This document shows positions 1 to 6,222 of a DNA stretch of 15,297 nt, piece by piece. The stretch spans positions 2,063 through 17,359 of the forward strand of contig DOWQ01000722.1 in assembly GCA_003519485.1 (NCBI GenBank). Reading direction: 5' to 3'. The stretch comes from Streptomyces sp. GTDB taxonomy: Bacteria > Actinomycetota > Actinomycetes > Streptomycetales > Streptomycetaceae. Numbering within the stretch: the first letter of the stretch is position 1; each line of letters begins with the position of its first letter. The notes beneath the pieces were generated by a model. That model had not been told where the DNA came from. It was given only the letters and a program-made list of their open reading frames with translations, and did no database searches. The position numbers and the translations under genes were made by a program.

Positions 1-333
1 GGCGGTGCTGACGGTGGTGCCAACAGCGGCGGTAGCGAGGGTCCCACCGACCCGGCCCCGACCGACCCCGGTACTCCCGGTGACGGCAACGGAACGGAAG
101 GCAACAACCCCGGTCCGGACGCCGGCAACGGTGACATCGACACCGGTACGGACACCGACAACGTCGGCTCGCAGCCGGTCGAGCAGGGCGAGGCCAAGGA
201 GGAGCTGGCCGAGACCGGCGCTGCCGAGACCGCGTTCCTGCTGCTCGGTGCCGCCACGATGATCGCGGGCGGCATCGGCTTCCGCTTCCTGCCGCGACTG
301 GTCACCCGTGACGGCGGCGCGGCGGCTGCCTGA
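1..333 (+). CDS. LAETG-motif sortase-anchored surface protein, C-terminal part (5' end outside window)
   Basis: The frame is open from the first base to TGA at 331-333, giving 110 visible residues. The first ~65 form a disordered Gly/Asn/Asp/Thr/Pro-rich stalk. A sorting signal follows: LAETG at 205-219 (residues 69-73), a hydrophobic stretch (about residues 77-96, AFLLLGAATMIAGGIGF...), and a short tail containing Arg (RFLPRLVTR). This is the usual layout of actinobacterial class E sortase substrates, which are cut between Thr and Gly and joined to the cell wall. The N-terminal functional part is outside the window, so the role at the surface cannot be told. It is convergent with the microprotein gene ending at 514. 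The motif and layout are seen directly; anchoring is inferred from the family. Confidence 0.85.
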   Translation, partial: GGADGGANSGGSEGPTDPAPTDPGTPGDGNGTEGNNPGPDAGNGDIDTGTDTDNVGSQPVEQGEAKEELAETGAAETAFLLLGAATMIAGGIGFRFLPRLVTRDGGAAAA

Positions 334-360
334 GCGCTGAGCGCAGCCTGAGAAACACAC

Positions 361-399
361 AAGAGGTCCCGGGACGCGGATGCGTCCCCGGGGCCTCTT
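361..399. terminator. Hairpin terminator after the LAETG gene
   Basis: An imperfect inverted repeat runs from AAGAGGTCCCGGGACGC (361-377) to GCGTCCCCGGGGCCTCTT (382-399), with a 4-nt loop, one T/C difference (G-U pairable) and one bulged base. It starts 27 bases after the stop codon. A/T tracts at the stem ends allow it to work in either direction for the two convergent genes. Confidence 0.75.
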
Positions 400-484
400 G
401 GCAGGTGTCCGGGCGCCAGGCGTGAGCAGCGCCGGTGAGTCGGTGGGCTGTCCGCCAGTGGGCCGGGGAGACCCGGCGGGCGGG

Positions 485-502
485 CCGGGCCCACGGGCCC
501 GG
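485..502 (-). terminator. GC palindrome just past the microprotein stop
   Basis: CCGGGCCC (485-492) and GGGCCCGG (495-502) are perfect 8-bp arms around AC, about 12 bases downstream of the minus-strand stop. There is no U-tract on the minus side. It is a candidate U-less terminator or RNA-stabilising hairpin, called on structure alone. Confidence 0.35.
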
Positions 503-513
503 GTGGCAGCTGC

Positions 514-705
514 CTAGGCGGTCTGGTTGGCCAGCAGGGCCACCGCGACCAGGGCCACCAGCAGCGCTATCAACGCCGCCGGCGAGAGGTTCGCGAACAT
601 GCCGTCCTGGCGCTGCATCCGCTCTCTGCTGGCGCGGCAGACGGGGCAGCGGCCCTCGTTGACGGGGGCCGCGCAGTTGGCGCACACCAGACGGTCGCAT
701 GTCAT
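514..705 (-). CDS. 63-residue zinc-ribbon plus single-TM microprotein
   Basis: The N-terminal half has two CxxC knuckles, CANC at residues 8-11 and CPVC at 20-23, spaced as in a small zinc ribbon. The C-terminal half is one hydrophobic helix (about residues 41-59, LSPAALIALLVALVAVALL), so the protein is probably membrane-tethered with a cytosolic metal-binding head. The ATG start is well supported: the minus strand reads TGAGGAGGAGATCGC directly before it, a near-ideal ribosome binding site. It is divergent from ftsE and convergent with the LAETG gene. Function is unknown. Metal binding is inferred from the cysteine spacing. Confidence 0.75.
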   Translation of the reverse strand: MTCDRLVCANCAAPVNEGRCPVCRASRERMQRQDGMFANLSPAALIALLVALVAVALLANQTA

Positions 706-797
706 GCGATCTCCTCCTCACTGTGGCCAACGCTCGGGAGAGCGCTTCCGTTCCCCCATACCACTGTGCCAGCTTCCGGGCGATTCGGCGCGCTCCG

Positions 798-960
798 TAG
801 GATTCCGGCCGGTCCATGCCTGATATGTACCCGATGCGACGGTGAATACGTGCTCATACCCGGGTGACGACTGCACGACGCCTCAGGCTTCGCGTAAGGT
901 CACGCTCACCGGCGGGAGCCGCCGTACCGCTGCGTACGGCGCCCCGAATCCCCCTATACA
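798..960 (+). promoter_or_regulatory. Candidate ftsE upstream promoter region
   Basis: Two -10-like boxes precede ftsE in the divergent gap 706-979: TAGGAT at 798-803 and TATACA at 955-960. Neither has a convincing -35. Between them an 8-bp hairpin (920-927 with 934-941, core CCGTAC/GTACGG) lies in the probable leader. TATACA is 19 bases before the GTG and would give a very short leader; TAGGAT would give about 170 nt. Which one is used cannot be told from sequence. Confidence 0.25.
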
Positions 961-979
961 GGTCGACCGTGGTGCATCC

Positions 980-1669
980 GTGATCCGATTCGACAATGTC
1001 TCCAAGACCTATCCGAAGCAGACCCGGGCCGCCCTGCGGGAGGTGTCGCTGGAGGTCGAGAAGGGCGAGTTCGTCTTTCTCGTGGGCTCCTCCGGTTCGG
1101 GCAAGTCCACCTTTCTGCGACTGCTGCTCCGCGAGGAGCGGGCGAGCCACGGAGCGGTGCACGTGCTCGGCAAGGACCTGGCGCGGCTCTCCAACTGGAA
1201 GGTGCCGCAGATGCGCCGCCAGCTGGGCACCGTCTTCCAGGACTTCCGGCTGCTCCCCAACAAGACGGTCGCCGAGAATGTCGCCTTCGCCCTCGAGGTC
1301 ATCGGGAAGCCGCGCGGCCAGATCCGCAAGACGGTCCCCGAGGTGCTCGACCTGGTCGGGCTCGGCGGCAAGGAAGGCCGGATGCCGGGCGAGCTGTCCG
1401 GCGGTGAGCAGCAGCGGGTGGCGATCGCGCGGGCGTTCGTCAACCGTCCGATGCTGCTGATCGCGGACGAGCCGACCGGCAACCTCGACCCGCAGACCTC
1501 CGTCGGCATCATGAAGCTGCTGGACCGGATCAACCGGACCGGCACCACAGTCGTCATGGCCACGCACGATCAGCAGATCGTCGACCAGATGCGCAAGCGC
1601 GTCATCGAGCTCGAGAAGGGCCGGCTGGTGCGCGACCAGTCGCGTGGCGTCTACGGCTATCAACACTGA
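980..1669 (+). CDS. ftsE: Cell division ATP-binding protein FtsE
   Basis: A 229-residue ABC ATPase, the usual FtsE length. It shows Walker A GSSGSGKST (36-44), Q-loop Q87, signature LSGGEQQR (139-146), Walker B LLIADE (159-164) followed by PTGNLDP, and H-loop H196. FtsE is the cytoplasmic motor that, with FtsX, gates peptidoglycan hydrolases at the division septum. The start is the GTG at 980, because the conserved N-terminus reads IRFDNVSKTYP from there. The frame stays open upstream to a GTG at 842, but that 46-residue extension has no family-like sequence. No strong ribosome binding site precedes 980. ftsX follows 41 bases downstream and is almost certainly co-transcribed. Confidence 0.96.
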   Translation: MIRFDNVSKTYPKQTRAALREVSLEVEKGEFVFLVGSSGSGKSTFLRLLLREERASHGAVHVLGKDLARLSNWKVPQMRRQLGTVFQDFRLLPNKTVAENVAFALEVIGKPRGQIRKTVPEVLDLVGLGGKEGRMPGELSGGEQQRVAIARAFVNRPMLLIADEPTGNLDPQTSVGIMKLLDRINRTGTTVVMATHDQQIVDQMRKRVIELEKGRLVRDQSRGVYGYQH

Positions 1670-1710
1670 GTGACCGCCCCGTAGCCGCTGCCACACCCTG
1701 AAAGGACATC

Positions 1711-2622
1711 ATGCGCGCCCAGTTCGTGCTGTCGGAGATCAGCGTCGGTCTCCGTCGCAATCTCACGATGACCTTCGCGGTCATCGTCTCCGTAGCCCTC
1801 TCGCTCGCCCTGTTCGGCGGCTCCCTGCTGATGCGGGACCAGGTCAGCACGATGAAGGGCTACTGGTACGACAAGGTCAACGTCTCGATTTTCCTCTGCA
1901 ACAAGAACGACGCGGAGAGCGACCCCAACTGCACCAAGGGCGCGGTGACGGCCGACCAGAAGAAGGAGATCCAGGCCGAGCTCGGCAGGATGCCCGTCGT
2001 CGAGTCGGTCCAGCACGAGTCGAGCGACCAGGCGTACAAGCACTACAAGGAGCAGTTCGGCGACTCCCCGCTGGCCTCCTCGCTCACCCCGGACCAGATG
2101 CAGGAGTCGTACCGGATCAAGCTGAAGGATCCGGAGAAGTACCAGGTGGTGAAGAGCGCGTTCTCGGCCCGGCCCGGGGTGCAGGCGGTGGAGGACCAAC
2201 GGGATGTCCTCGACAACCTCTTCAACCTGCTCAACGGCATGAATATCGCCGCACTCTGCGTGATGGGGCTGATGCTTGTCGTTGCGCTGCTGCTGATCGT
2301 GAACACCGTCCGGGTGTCCGCGTTCAGCCGGCGCCGCGAGACCGGCATCATGAGACTCGTCGGCGCGTCCAGCTTCTACATCCAGATGCCGTTCATCATG
2401 GAGGCCGCGATCGCGGGCCTCATCGGTGCGGGGCTGGCCTGTGTGCTGCTGGTCGGCGGCAAGTACTTCCTCGTCAACAACTGGCTCGCGGAGAAAATCG
2501 ATCTGATCAATTTCATCGGCTGGGACGTGGTACTCGCCAAGCTCCCGCTGGTGCTCGCGATCGGCCTCCTGATGCCCGCGATCGCCGCTTTCTTCGCATT
2601 GCGCAAGTACTTGAAGGTGTGA
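1711..2622 (+). CDS. ftsX: Cell division permease-like protein FtsX
   Basis: 303 residues with the FtsX topology: TM1 at about 20-41, a ~130-residue extracellular domain, then TM2 (about 177-198), TM3 (about 224-250) and TM4 (278-297). The cytoplasmic loop after TM2 holds the conserved SAFSRRRETGIMRLVGAS segment, where FtsE is expected to dock. The extracellular domain, which in this family contacts cell-wall hydrolases or their activators, contains a cysteine pair (C63, C74) that could form a disulfide. AAAGGA lies 8 bases upstream of the ATG. The gene ends at a strong hairpin, so ftsEX looks like a two-gene unit. Assignment rests on membrane layout, motif and the ftsE neighbour. Confidence 0.96.
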   Translation: MRAQFVLSEISVGLRRNLTMTFAVIVSVALSLALFGGSLLMRDQVSTMKGYWYDKVNVSIFLCNKNDAESDPNCTKGAVTADQKKEIQAELGRMPVVESVQHESSDQAYKHYKEQFGDSPLASSLTPDQMQESYRIKLKDPEKYQVVKSAFSARPGVQAVEDQRDVLDNLFNLLNGMNIAALCVMGLMLVVALLLIVNTVRVSAFSRRRETGIMRLVGASSFYIQMPFIMEAAIAGLIGAGLACVLLVGGKYFLVNNWLAEKIDLINFIGWDVVLAKLPLVLAIGLLMPAIAAFFALRKYLKV

Positions 2623-2633
2623 CACACGTCAAC

Positions 2634-2668
2634 GGCGCCGTACGGTCAACTCCCCGTACGGCGCCTTT
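2634..2668 (+). terminator. Intrinsic terminator after ftsX
   Basis: GGCGCCGTACGG (2634-2645) and CCGTACGGCGCC (2654-2665) make a perfect 12-bp stem with an 8-nt loop, followed by TTT. An outer CACAC/GTGTG pair (2623-2627 with 2669-2673) can extend it. It begins 12 bases after the ftsX stop. Confidence 0.88.
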
Positions 2669-2676
2669 GTGTGGCC

Positions 2677-2682
2677 TAGACT
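2677..2682 (+). promoter_or_regulatory. -10 box of leaderless S41 protease promoter
   Basis: TAGACT ends 7 bases before the ATG at 2690, the spacing expected if transcription begins at the start codon. The -35 position falls inside the ftsX terminator stem and is not a consensus match. Confidence 0.6.
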
Positions 2683-2689
2683 CACCGGC

Positions 2690-3859
2690 ATGTCGGCCCC
2701 GTCGATGTTTGTCCCACCCCGCCGTTTCCGCCGCGGGGTGGCCCTGACATTGGTATTCGGGGGTGTCCTCGTCACCGGCGGCGCCGTCGGGTCCTGGGGC
2801 GCCGAGGCCCGTAATTCCTCCCGCGCACCCGCTCGTTCGGTGGCCGACGAGGCCGAGCACCAAGCGGTCGAGGCGGCCGCCGAGGCGATGGCCGCGGGCA
2901 AGTCCGGCTCGGCCGCGGCGGAGGAAGTGGTCAGCCGCAGCGGCGACCGCTGGTCGGCGGTCTACAGCGCGCGCGAGTACGAAGGCGTGCGGCAGTCCCT
3001 CGACGGCTGGTACGTCGGTGTCGGCATCTGGGTGCGGCGCGGCCCCGGCGGCCTGATCGAGGTGGCGCGGGCGCAGGAAGGCAGCCCCGCCGGCCGCTCG
3101 GGCATCCGGATCGGGGACCGCATCCGCACGATCGACGGCGTGGAGACCGGCGGCCGGCCGGTCACCGAGGTCGTCTCCCGGCTGCGCGGCGACCAGCAGG
3201 ACGCCGAGGCCGGCACCCCCGTGGAGCTGGGCCTCCAGCGCGGCGACCACCGCTGGCCGCAGACCCTGTACCGGGCCCGGCTGGCCACCCGCAGCGTCAC
3301 CGCCGAGCGCCAGCCGGACGGGACGACGCTGATCGGCATCGACTCGTTCACCAAGGGCTCCGGCGAGGAGGTCCGCCGCGCGGTGCGGGACGCCCGCGAC
3401 GGGGCGGGCATCCTCCTCGACCTGCGCGGCAACTCCGGCGGGCTGGTCGCCGAGGCGGTCACGGCGGCCTCGGCCCTCCTCGACGGCGGCCTGGTCAGCA
3501 CCTATGACATACGGGGCGAGCAGCGCGCCCTGTACGCGGAGCAGGGCGTCGTCGACACGGAGTCACCGCTCGTGGTGCTCGTGGACGGCGGCACCATGAG
3601 CGCCGCCGAGCTGCTGACGGGCGCGCTCCAGGACCGCGGCCGGGCGGTCGTCGTCGGCTCCCGGACCTTCGGCAAGGGCTCGGTGCAAATGCCGGAGGAG
3701 CTGCCGGACGGCTCGGTGGCCGAGCTGACCGTCGGCCACTACCGCACGCCGGCGGGCCGCGCGGTGGACGGCGCGGGCATCACACCGGACCTGGTCGCGG
3801 GGGACGGCGCCGAGGAGCGGGCGAGGACAGTATTGACTGGCCTCGGGGGTGGGTCGTAG
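2690..3859 (+). CDS. Membrane-anchored S41 (C-terminal processing) peptidase
   Basis: 389 residues. A basic N-terminus (PPRRFRR) and one hydrophobic segment (about 17-37) make a signal anchor, placing the protease outside the membrane. A PDZ domain follows (about 100-185), then the S41 catalytic domain with DLRGNSGG (244-251), the nucleophile S304 in GGTMSAAE and the general base K329 in FGKGSVQ. The 25-residue Ser-Lys spacing is that of CtpA/Prc. Such enzymes clip C-termini of exported or cell-wall proteins. ATG 2690 is preferred over GTG 2669, because the latter lies in the ftsX terminator and the former sits 7 bases behind a TAGACT box. Its place after ftsEX suggests envelope maintenance, but its substrate is unknown. 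Confidence 0.93.
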   Translation: MSAPSMFVPPRRFRRGVALTLVFGGVLVTGGAVGSWGAEARNSSRAPARSVADEAEHQAVEAAAEAMAAGKSGSAAAEEVVSRSGDRWSAVYSAREYEGVRQSLDGWYVGVGIWVRRGPGGLIEVARAQEGSPAGRSGIRIGDRIRTIDGVETGGRPVTEVVSRLRGDQQDAEAGTPVELGLQRGDHRWPQTLYRARLATRSVTAERQPDGTTLIGIDSFTKGSGEEVRRAVRDARDGAGILLDLRGNSGGLVAEAVTAASALLDGGLVSTYDIRGEQRALYAEQGVVDTESPLVVLVDGGTMSAAELLTGALQDRGRAVVVGSRTFGKGSVQMPEELPDGSVAELTVGHYRTPAGRAVDGAGITPDLVAGDGAEERARTVLTGLGGGS

Positions 3860-3862
3860 TGC
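3833..3862 (+). promoter_or_regulatory. Candidate smpB promoter
   Basis: TTGACT (3833-3838) is a near-consensus -35. 18 bases on is TAGTGC (3857-3862), a weaker -10. The elements overlap the last codons of the S41 gene. smpB has no strong ribosome binding site and a leader under 20 bases. Confidence 0.45.
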
Positions 3863-3877
3863 GAGAATGGCCCCGCT

Positions 3878-4384
3878 ATGGCAAAAACCAACAAGGCTAA
3901 AGAGAAGGCCAAGGAGTCGGGCCGCAAGCTCGTCGCGCAGAACAAGAAGGCGCGGCACGACTACAACATCCTCGACACCTACGAGTGCGGTCTCGTGCTG
4001 ACCGGTACCGAGGTCAAGTCGCTGCGGCAGGGGCGGGCCTCGCTGGTCGACGGCTTCGCCCAGCTGGACGGCGGCGAGGCCTGGCTGCACAACGTCCACA
4101 TCCCGGAGTACACCCAGGGCACCTGGACCAACCACGCGGCGCGGCGGAAGCGGAAGCTGCTGCTGCACCGGGAGGAGATCGAGCGGCTGGAGCGCAAGAC
4201 GCAGGAGAGCGGGCACACGATCGTGCCGCTCCAGCTGTACTTCAAGGAGGGCCGGGCGAAGGTCGAGATCGCGCTGGCCAAGGGTAAAAAGGAGTACGAC
4301 AAGCGGCAGACGCTGCGCGAGAAGCAGGACCGGCGCGAGTCGGAGCGGGTGATCTCGGCCGTACGGCGCCGGCAGCGCGCGTGA
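3878..4384 (+). CDS. smpB: SsrA-binding protein SmpB
   Basis: 168 residues, within the usual range. After a Lys-rich start the SmpB fold is recognisable: NKKARHDYNI, then GLVLTGTEVKSLRQGRAS, HIPEY, NHAARRKRKLLLHREEI and LYFKEGRAKVEIALAKGKK. The basic C-terminal tail (YDKRQTLREKQDRRE... to VRRRQRA) is expected to reach the empty mRNA channel of the ribosome. SmpB binds the tRNA-like part of tmRNA and delivers it to stalled ribosomes. Its RNA partner ssrA lies 140 bases downstream on the same strand, so the two halves of the system are adjacent. The start is the ATG in MAKTNKAKEKAKESG; no good alternative exists. Confidence 0.97.
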   Translation: MAKTNKAKEKAKESGRKLVAQNKKARHDYNILDTYECGLVLTGTEVKSLRQGRASLVDGFAQLDGGEAWLHNVHIPEYTQGTWTNHAARRKRKLLLHREEIERLERKTQESGHTIVPLQLYFKEGRAKVEIALAKGKKEYDKRQTLREKQDRRESERVISAVRRRQRA

Positions 4385-4466
4385 CGCGTATCACGTGGCT
4401 CACGCGGTCCGCGGGCGGCGGGGGAGCGCCCGGGGAATGATCTGGCTTCGGCACGGGTTGTTCACG

Positions 4467-4472
4467 TAGGAT
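4467..4472 (+). promoter_or_regulatory. -10 box of probable ssrA promoter
   Basis: TAGGAT lies 52 bases before the mature tmRNA 5' end, with a weak -35 (TGGCTT, 4443-4448) at 18-base spacing. Transcription from about 4479 would give a ~46-nt 5' leader to be removed by RNase P. The leader contains a mismatched 9-bp hairpin (4485-4506). Confidence 0.45.
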
Positions 4473-4524
4473 GGAGCACAGCGCCACCGGGCATGCGTGC
4501 CGGGTGTGCTTGTCAAAAAAACAT

Positions 4525-4900
4525 GGGGATGATCGGTTTCGACAGCGGATGTCGAAGCAGGTGAAGCGAGCCGAGGAAGCGGCAATGATCTCGTTAACCA
4601 TATGTCGCAAACAATAATCGCCAATTCCAAGCGCGATTCCTTCGCCCTCGCTGCCTGATTTAACAGACAGCGACTCTGCGGAGTGTCAGCCCGGGGCTGT
4701 TCCCGACCCGGATCCTGGCATCAGCTAGGGGACTAAACCACCAGGCCCGGCCACGGGGCCTGGTGGGAAATCAAACAGTGGCTGGGCCCGTCGGAGACTT
4801 GTTCGCGTGATCTCCGGGGCCGAGAAAATCGCAGCGGACTGCGCTCGGAGAAGCCCTGGTTCTGCACCGTTGGACGCGGGTTCGATTCCCGCCATCTCCA
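4525..4900 (+). ncRNA. ssrA: Transfer-messenger RNA (tmRNA)
   Basis: A 376-nt one-piece tmRNA. The 5' end GGGGATG (4525-4531) pairs with CATCTCC (4893-4899; one G-U) to form the acceptor stem, with A4900 as discriminator. The hallmark GGTTTCGACA follows the 5' strand. The T arm is GCGGG-TTCGATT-CCCGC at 4876-4892. An 11-bp helix (4738-4748 with 4756-4766) fits a pseudoknot stem. The terminal CCA is not encoded (the next bases are CTC), so it must be added after processing. The RNA charges with alanine, enters stalled ribosomes with SmpB, and supplies the tag reading frame at 4620-4658. It ends before a strong terminator. Confidence 0.96.
4620..4658 (+). other. ssrA: tmRNA tag reading frame (ANSKRDSFALAA)
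   Basis: The frame ending FALAA-TGA (stop 4656-4658) reads back to a GCC resume codon at 4620, giving ANSKRDSFALAA. The ALAA end is the protease-recognition end of bacterial tags. The resume position is placed by analogy with the S. coelicolor tag as I remember it (ANTKRDSSQQAFALAA), so this tag is about four residues shorter. Confidence 0.85.
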
Positions 4901-4916
4901 CTCATCCCATGCGCCG

Positions 4917-4946
4917 AAGGCCTCGCTGACAACAGCGGGGCCTTTT
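4917..4946 (+). terminator. Intrinsic terminator of ssrA
   Basis: AAGGCCTCGCTG (4917-4928) and CAGCGGGGCCTT (4933-4944) form a 12-bp stem with one G-U pair and an ACAA loop. It is followed by TT and starts 16 bases after the tmRNA 3' end. Confidence 0.9.
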
Positions 4947-4990
4947 GCGTTGTGGGGCGCGGCCACATACCGAGGCCGCTCCTCCGCTCC

Positions 4991-4996
4991 TAACTT
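4991..4996 (+). promoter_or_regulatory. -10 box of probable leaderless esterase promoter
   Basis: TAACTT ends 8 bases before the ATG at 5005. There is no ribosome binding site in that gap and no clear -35. Confidence 0.45.
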
Positions 4997-5004
4997 CGTC
5001 CGGC

Positions 5005-6069
5005 ATGACCCCCACTCCCTTGTCATTACCCTTCTCGCGGCGTCCGTCTCCGCGTGGCCGGGCGAGCCTCGTGGCTGCCGCCGCCCTGGCCGCGCTCACC
5101 GCCGTACTGCTGCCACCCTCGCAGCCCGCCCACGCCCATTACTCCTCCGAGGCCGGCTCCGGGCCCGGCTACGAGACCGCCTCCCGGACCGCCCCCTCCG
5201 CTGCCGTCGAAGAGGTCACCGGGTTCGGCTCCAATCCCGGGGCGCTGCGGATGTACCGCTACGTTCCCGACGGGCTGCCCTCCGGCCGCCCGGTGGTCGT
5301 GGCCATGCACGGCTGCACCCAGAACGCCGCCGGTTACGGCACGGCCTCCGGCTGGACCGAGCTGGCCGACCGCTGGGGCTTCTCCGTCGTACTCCCCGGC
5401 CAGACGGGCGCCAACAACCCGAGCAACTGCTTCAACTGGTTCCAGGCCGGTGATATCACCCGCGGCAGCGGCGAGGCCGCCTCCATCGCCCAGATGGCCG
5501 ACCGGCAGGTCGCCGACGCGGAGGCCGACGGCTCCCGGGTCTACGCGACCGGCCTGTCGGCGGGCGGTGGCATGGCCTCCGTGCTGATGGCCGCCTACCC
5601 GGACCGGTTCGCCGGGGGAGGCGTCGTCGCCGGGCTGCCCTACGGCTGCGCGCAGGCCGCCGGCTCGCCGTACGTCTGCATGTACGTCGGTGCGACGCAG
5701 ACCCCCCGCCAGTGGGGGGACAGGGTCCGGGCGGCGGCCGGTTCGTACAGCGGTCCCTGGCCGACGCTGACGGTGCTGCACGGCACCGCCGATCCCGACG
5801 TCCCCGTGGAGTTTTCCCGCGACTATGCCGCCGCCGTCCGGCGGGCGGGCGGCGAAGCGGAGCTGTGGGAACAGCCCGGCGCCGGCCACTACGCGTCGCT
5901 CATCCCGGCGGCCCCCGCCCCCGGCGTCACCCCTGCCGATACCGCCGCTCCCGCCGCCCCGGAAGCCCCGGACAGCGCCTTCGCAGCGCTCCTGGACGCG
6001 CTCCGGGGCGTGCCCCGTCGGGCCGGGTCATCCTCAAGTCGGACGCCGGGAAGTCAGCATCAGCGGTGA
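5005..6069 (+). CDS. Secreted PHB-depolymerase-type esterase (alpha/beta-hydrolase)
   Basis: 354 residues. A basic N-terminus, a hydrophobic core and a PAHA-HY cleavage site near residue 38 make a signal peptide. The rest matches the PHB depolymerase/CE1-like esterase family: oxyanion region VVVAMHGCTQN, then NCFNWF, nucleophile S185 in GLSAGGG, the acid most likely D263 or D265 in GTADPDVPVE, and H295 in GAGHYAS. Four cysteines (HGC, NCF, YGC, YVC) could form two disulfides. Relatives cleave polyhydroxyalkanoate or plant-wall esters; the substrate here cannot be told. Instead of a substrate-binding domain there is only a Pro/Ala linker and a short Ser/Arg tail. The ATG at 5005 is chosen over the upstream GTG at 4945 for the signal peptide and -10 box. 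Confidence 0.88.
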   Translation: MTPTPLSLPFSRRPSPRGRASLVAAAALAALTAVLLPPSQPAHAHYSSEAGSGPGYETASRTAPSAAVEEVTGFGSNPGALRMYRYVPDGLPSGRPVVVAMHGCTQNAAGYGTASGWTELADRWGFSVVLPGQTGANNPSNCFNWFQAGDITRGSGEAASIAQMADRQVADAEADGSRVYATGLSAGGGMASVLMAAYPDRFAGGGVVAGLPYGCAQAAGSPYVCMYVGATQTPRQWGDRVRAAAGSYSGPWPTLTVLHGTADPDVPVEFSRDYAAAVRRAGGEAELWEQPGAGHYASLIPAAPAPGVTPADTAAPAAPEAPDSAFAALLDALRGVPRRAGSSSSRTPGSQHQR

Positions 6070-6096
6070 CGACGGGGGGCCCGCGCTGCGTAGCGT
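6066..6096 (+). promoter_or_regulatory. Promoter of the two-component pair
   Basis: TAGCGT (6091-6096) ends exactly 7 bases before a GTG at 6104, the leaderless spacing. A -35-like GTGACG (6066-6071) lies 19 bases upstream and overlaps the esterase stop. It points to 6104, not 6223, as the original start of the kinase gene. Confidence 0.55.
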
Positions 6097-6103
6097 TCCC
6101 CGG

Positions 6104-6187
6104 GTGAACGACAACACGACGACAACACCCGACTGGACCGAGTCCCGGATCGTCCGCGAGGTCTGCGGGACTTTCGGGAGGATCTGA
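6104..6187 (+). pseudogene. Out-of-frame 5' end of the sensor kinase gene
   Basis: GTG at 6104 opens a 27-residue frame (VNDNTTTTPDWTESRIVREV...) that ends in TGA at 6185-6187. The text up to GTF resembles the N-terminus of Streptomyces NarL-type kinases. The expected continuation, REDLTRDIWRFRPLPPM, is present in the -1 frame from 6175 and leads directly into the kinase. One extra C near 6175 (TTCCGGGAG instead of TTCGGGAG) would join the two. This may be a real one-base deletion, a sequencing error or a recoding site. Confidence 0.6.
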
Positions 6188-6222
6188 CCCGCGACATCTG
6201 GCGGTTCCGGCCGCTGCCGCCC

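Noticed and set aside
842..979. In-frame N-terminal extension of ftsE from GTG 842
   Set aside because: The 46 extra residues do not look like FtsE, and the conserved N-terminus begins exactly at GTG 980, giving the family length of 229.
1660..2625. Long minus-strand open frame opposite ftsX
   Set aside because: It is the antisense shadow of ftsX. Its composition (Asp, Gln, His, Leu, Val, Arg rich) is typical of reverse reading of GC-rich codons and it shows no domain.
4456..4468. TTGTTCACG near the ssrA promoter as a DnaA box
   Set aside because: It has two mismatches in nine bases and no partner box.
4901..4903. Missing encoded CCA at the tmRNA 3' end
   Set aside because: In actinobacteria the CCA is often added after transcription; the acceptor stem and T arm are intact.
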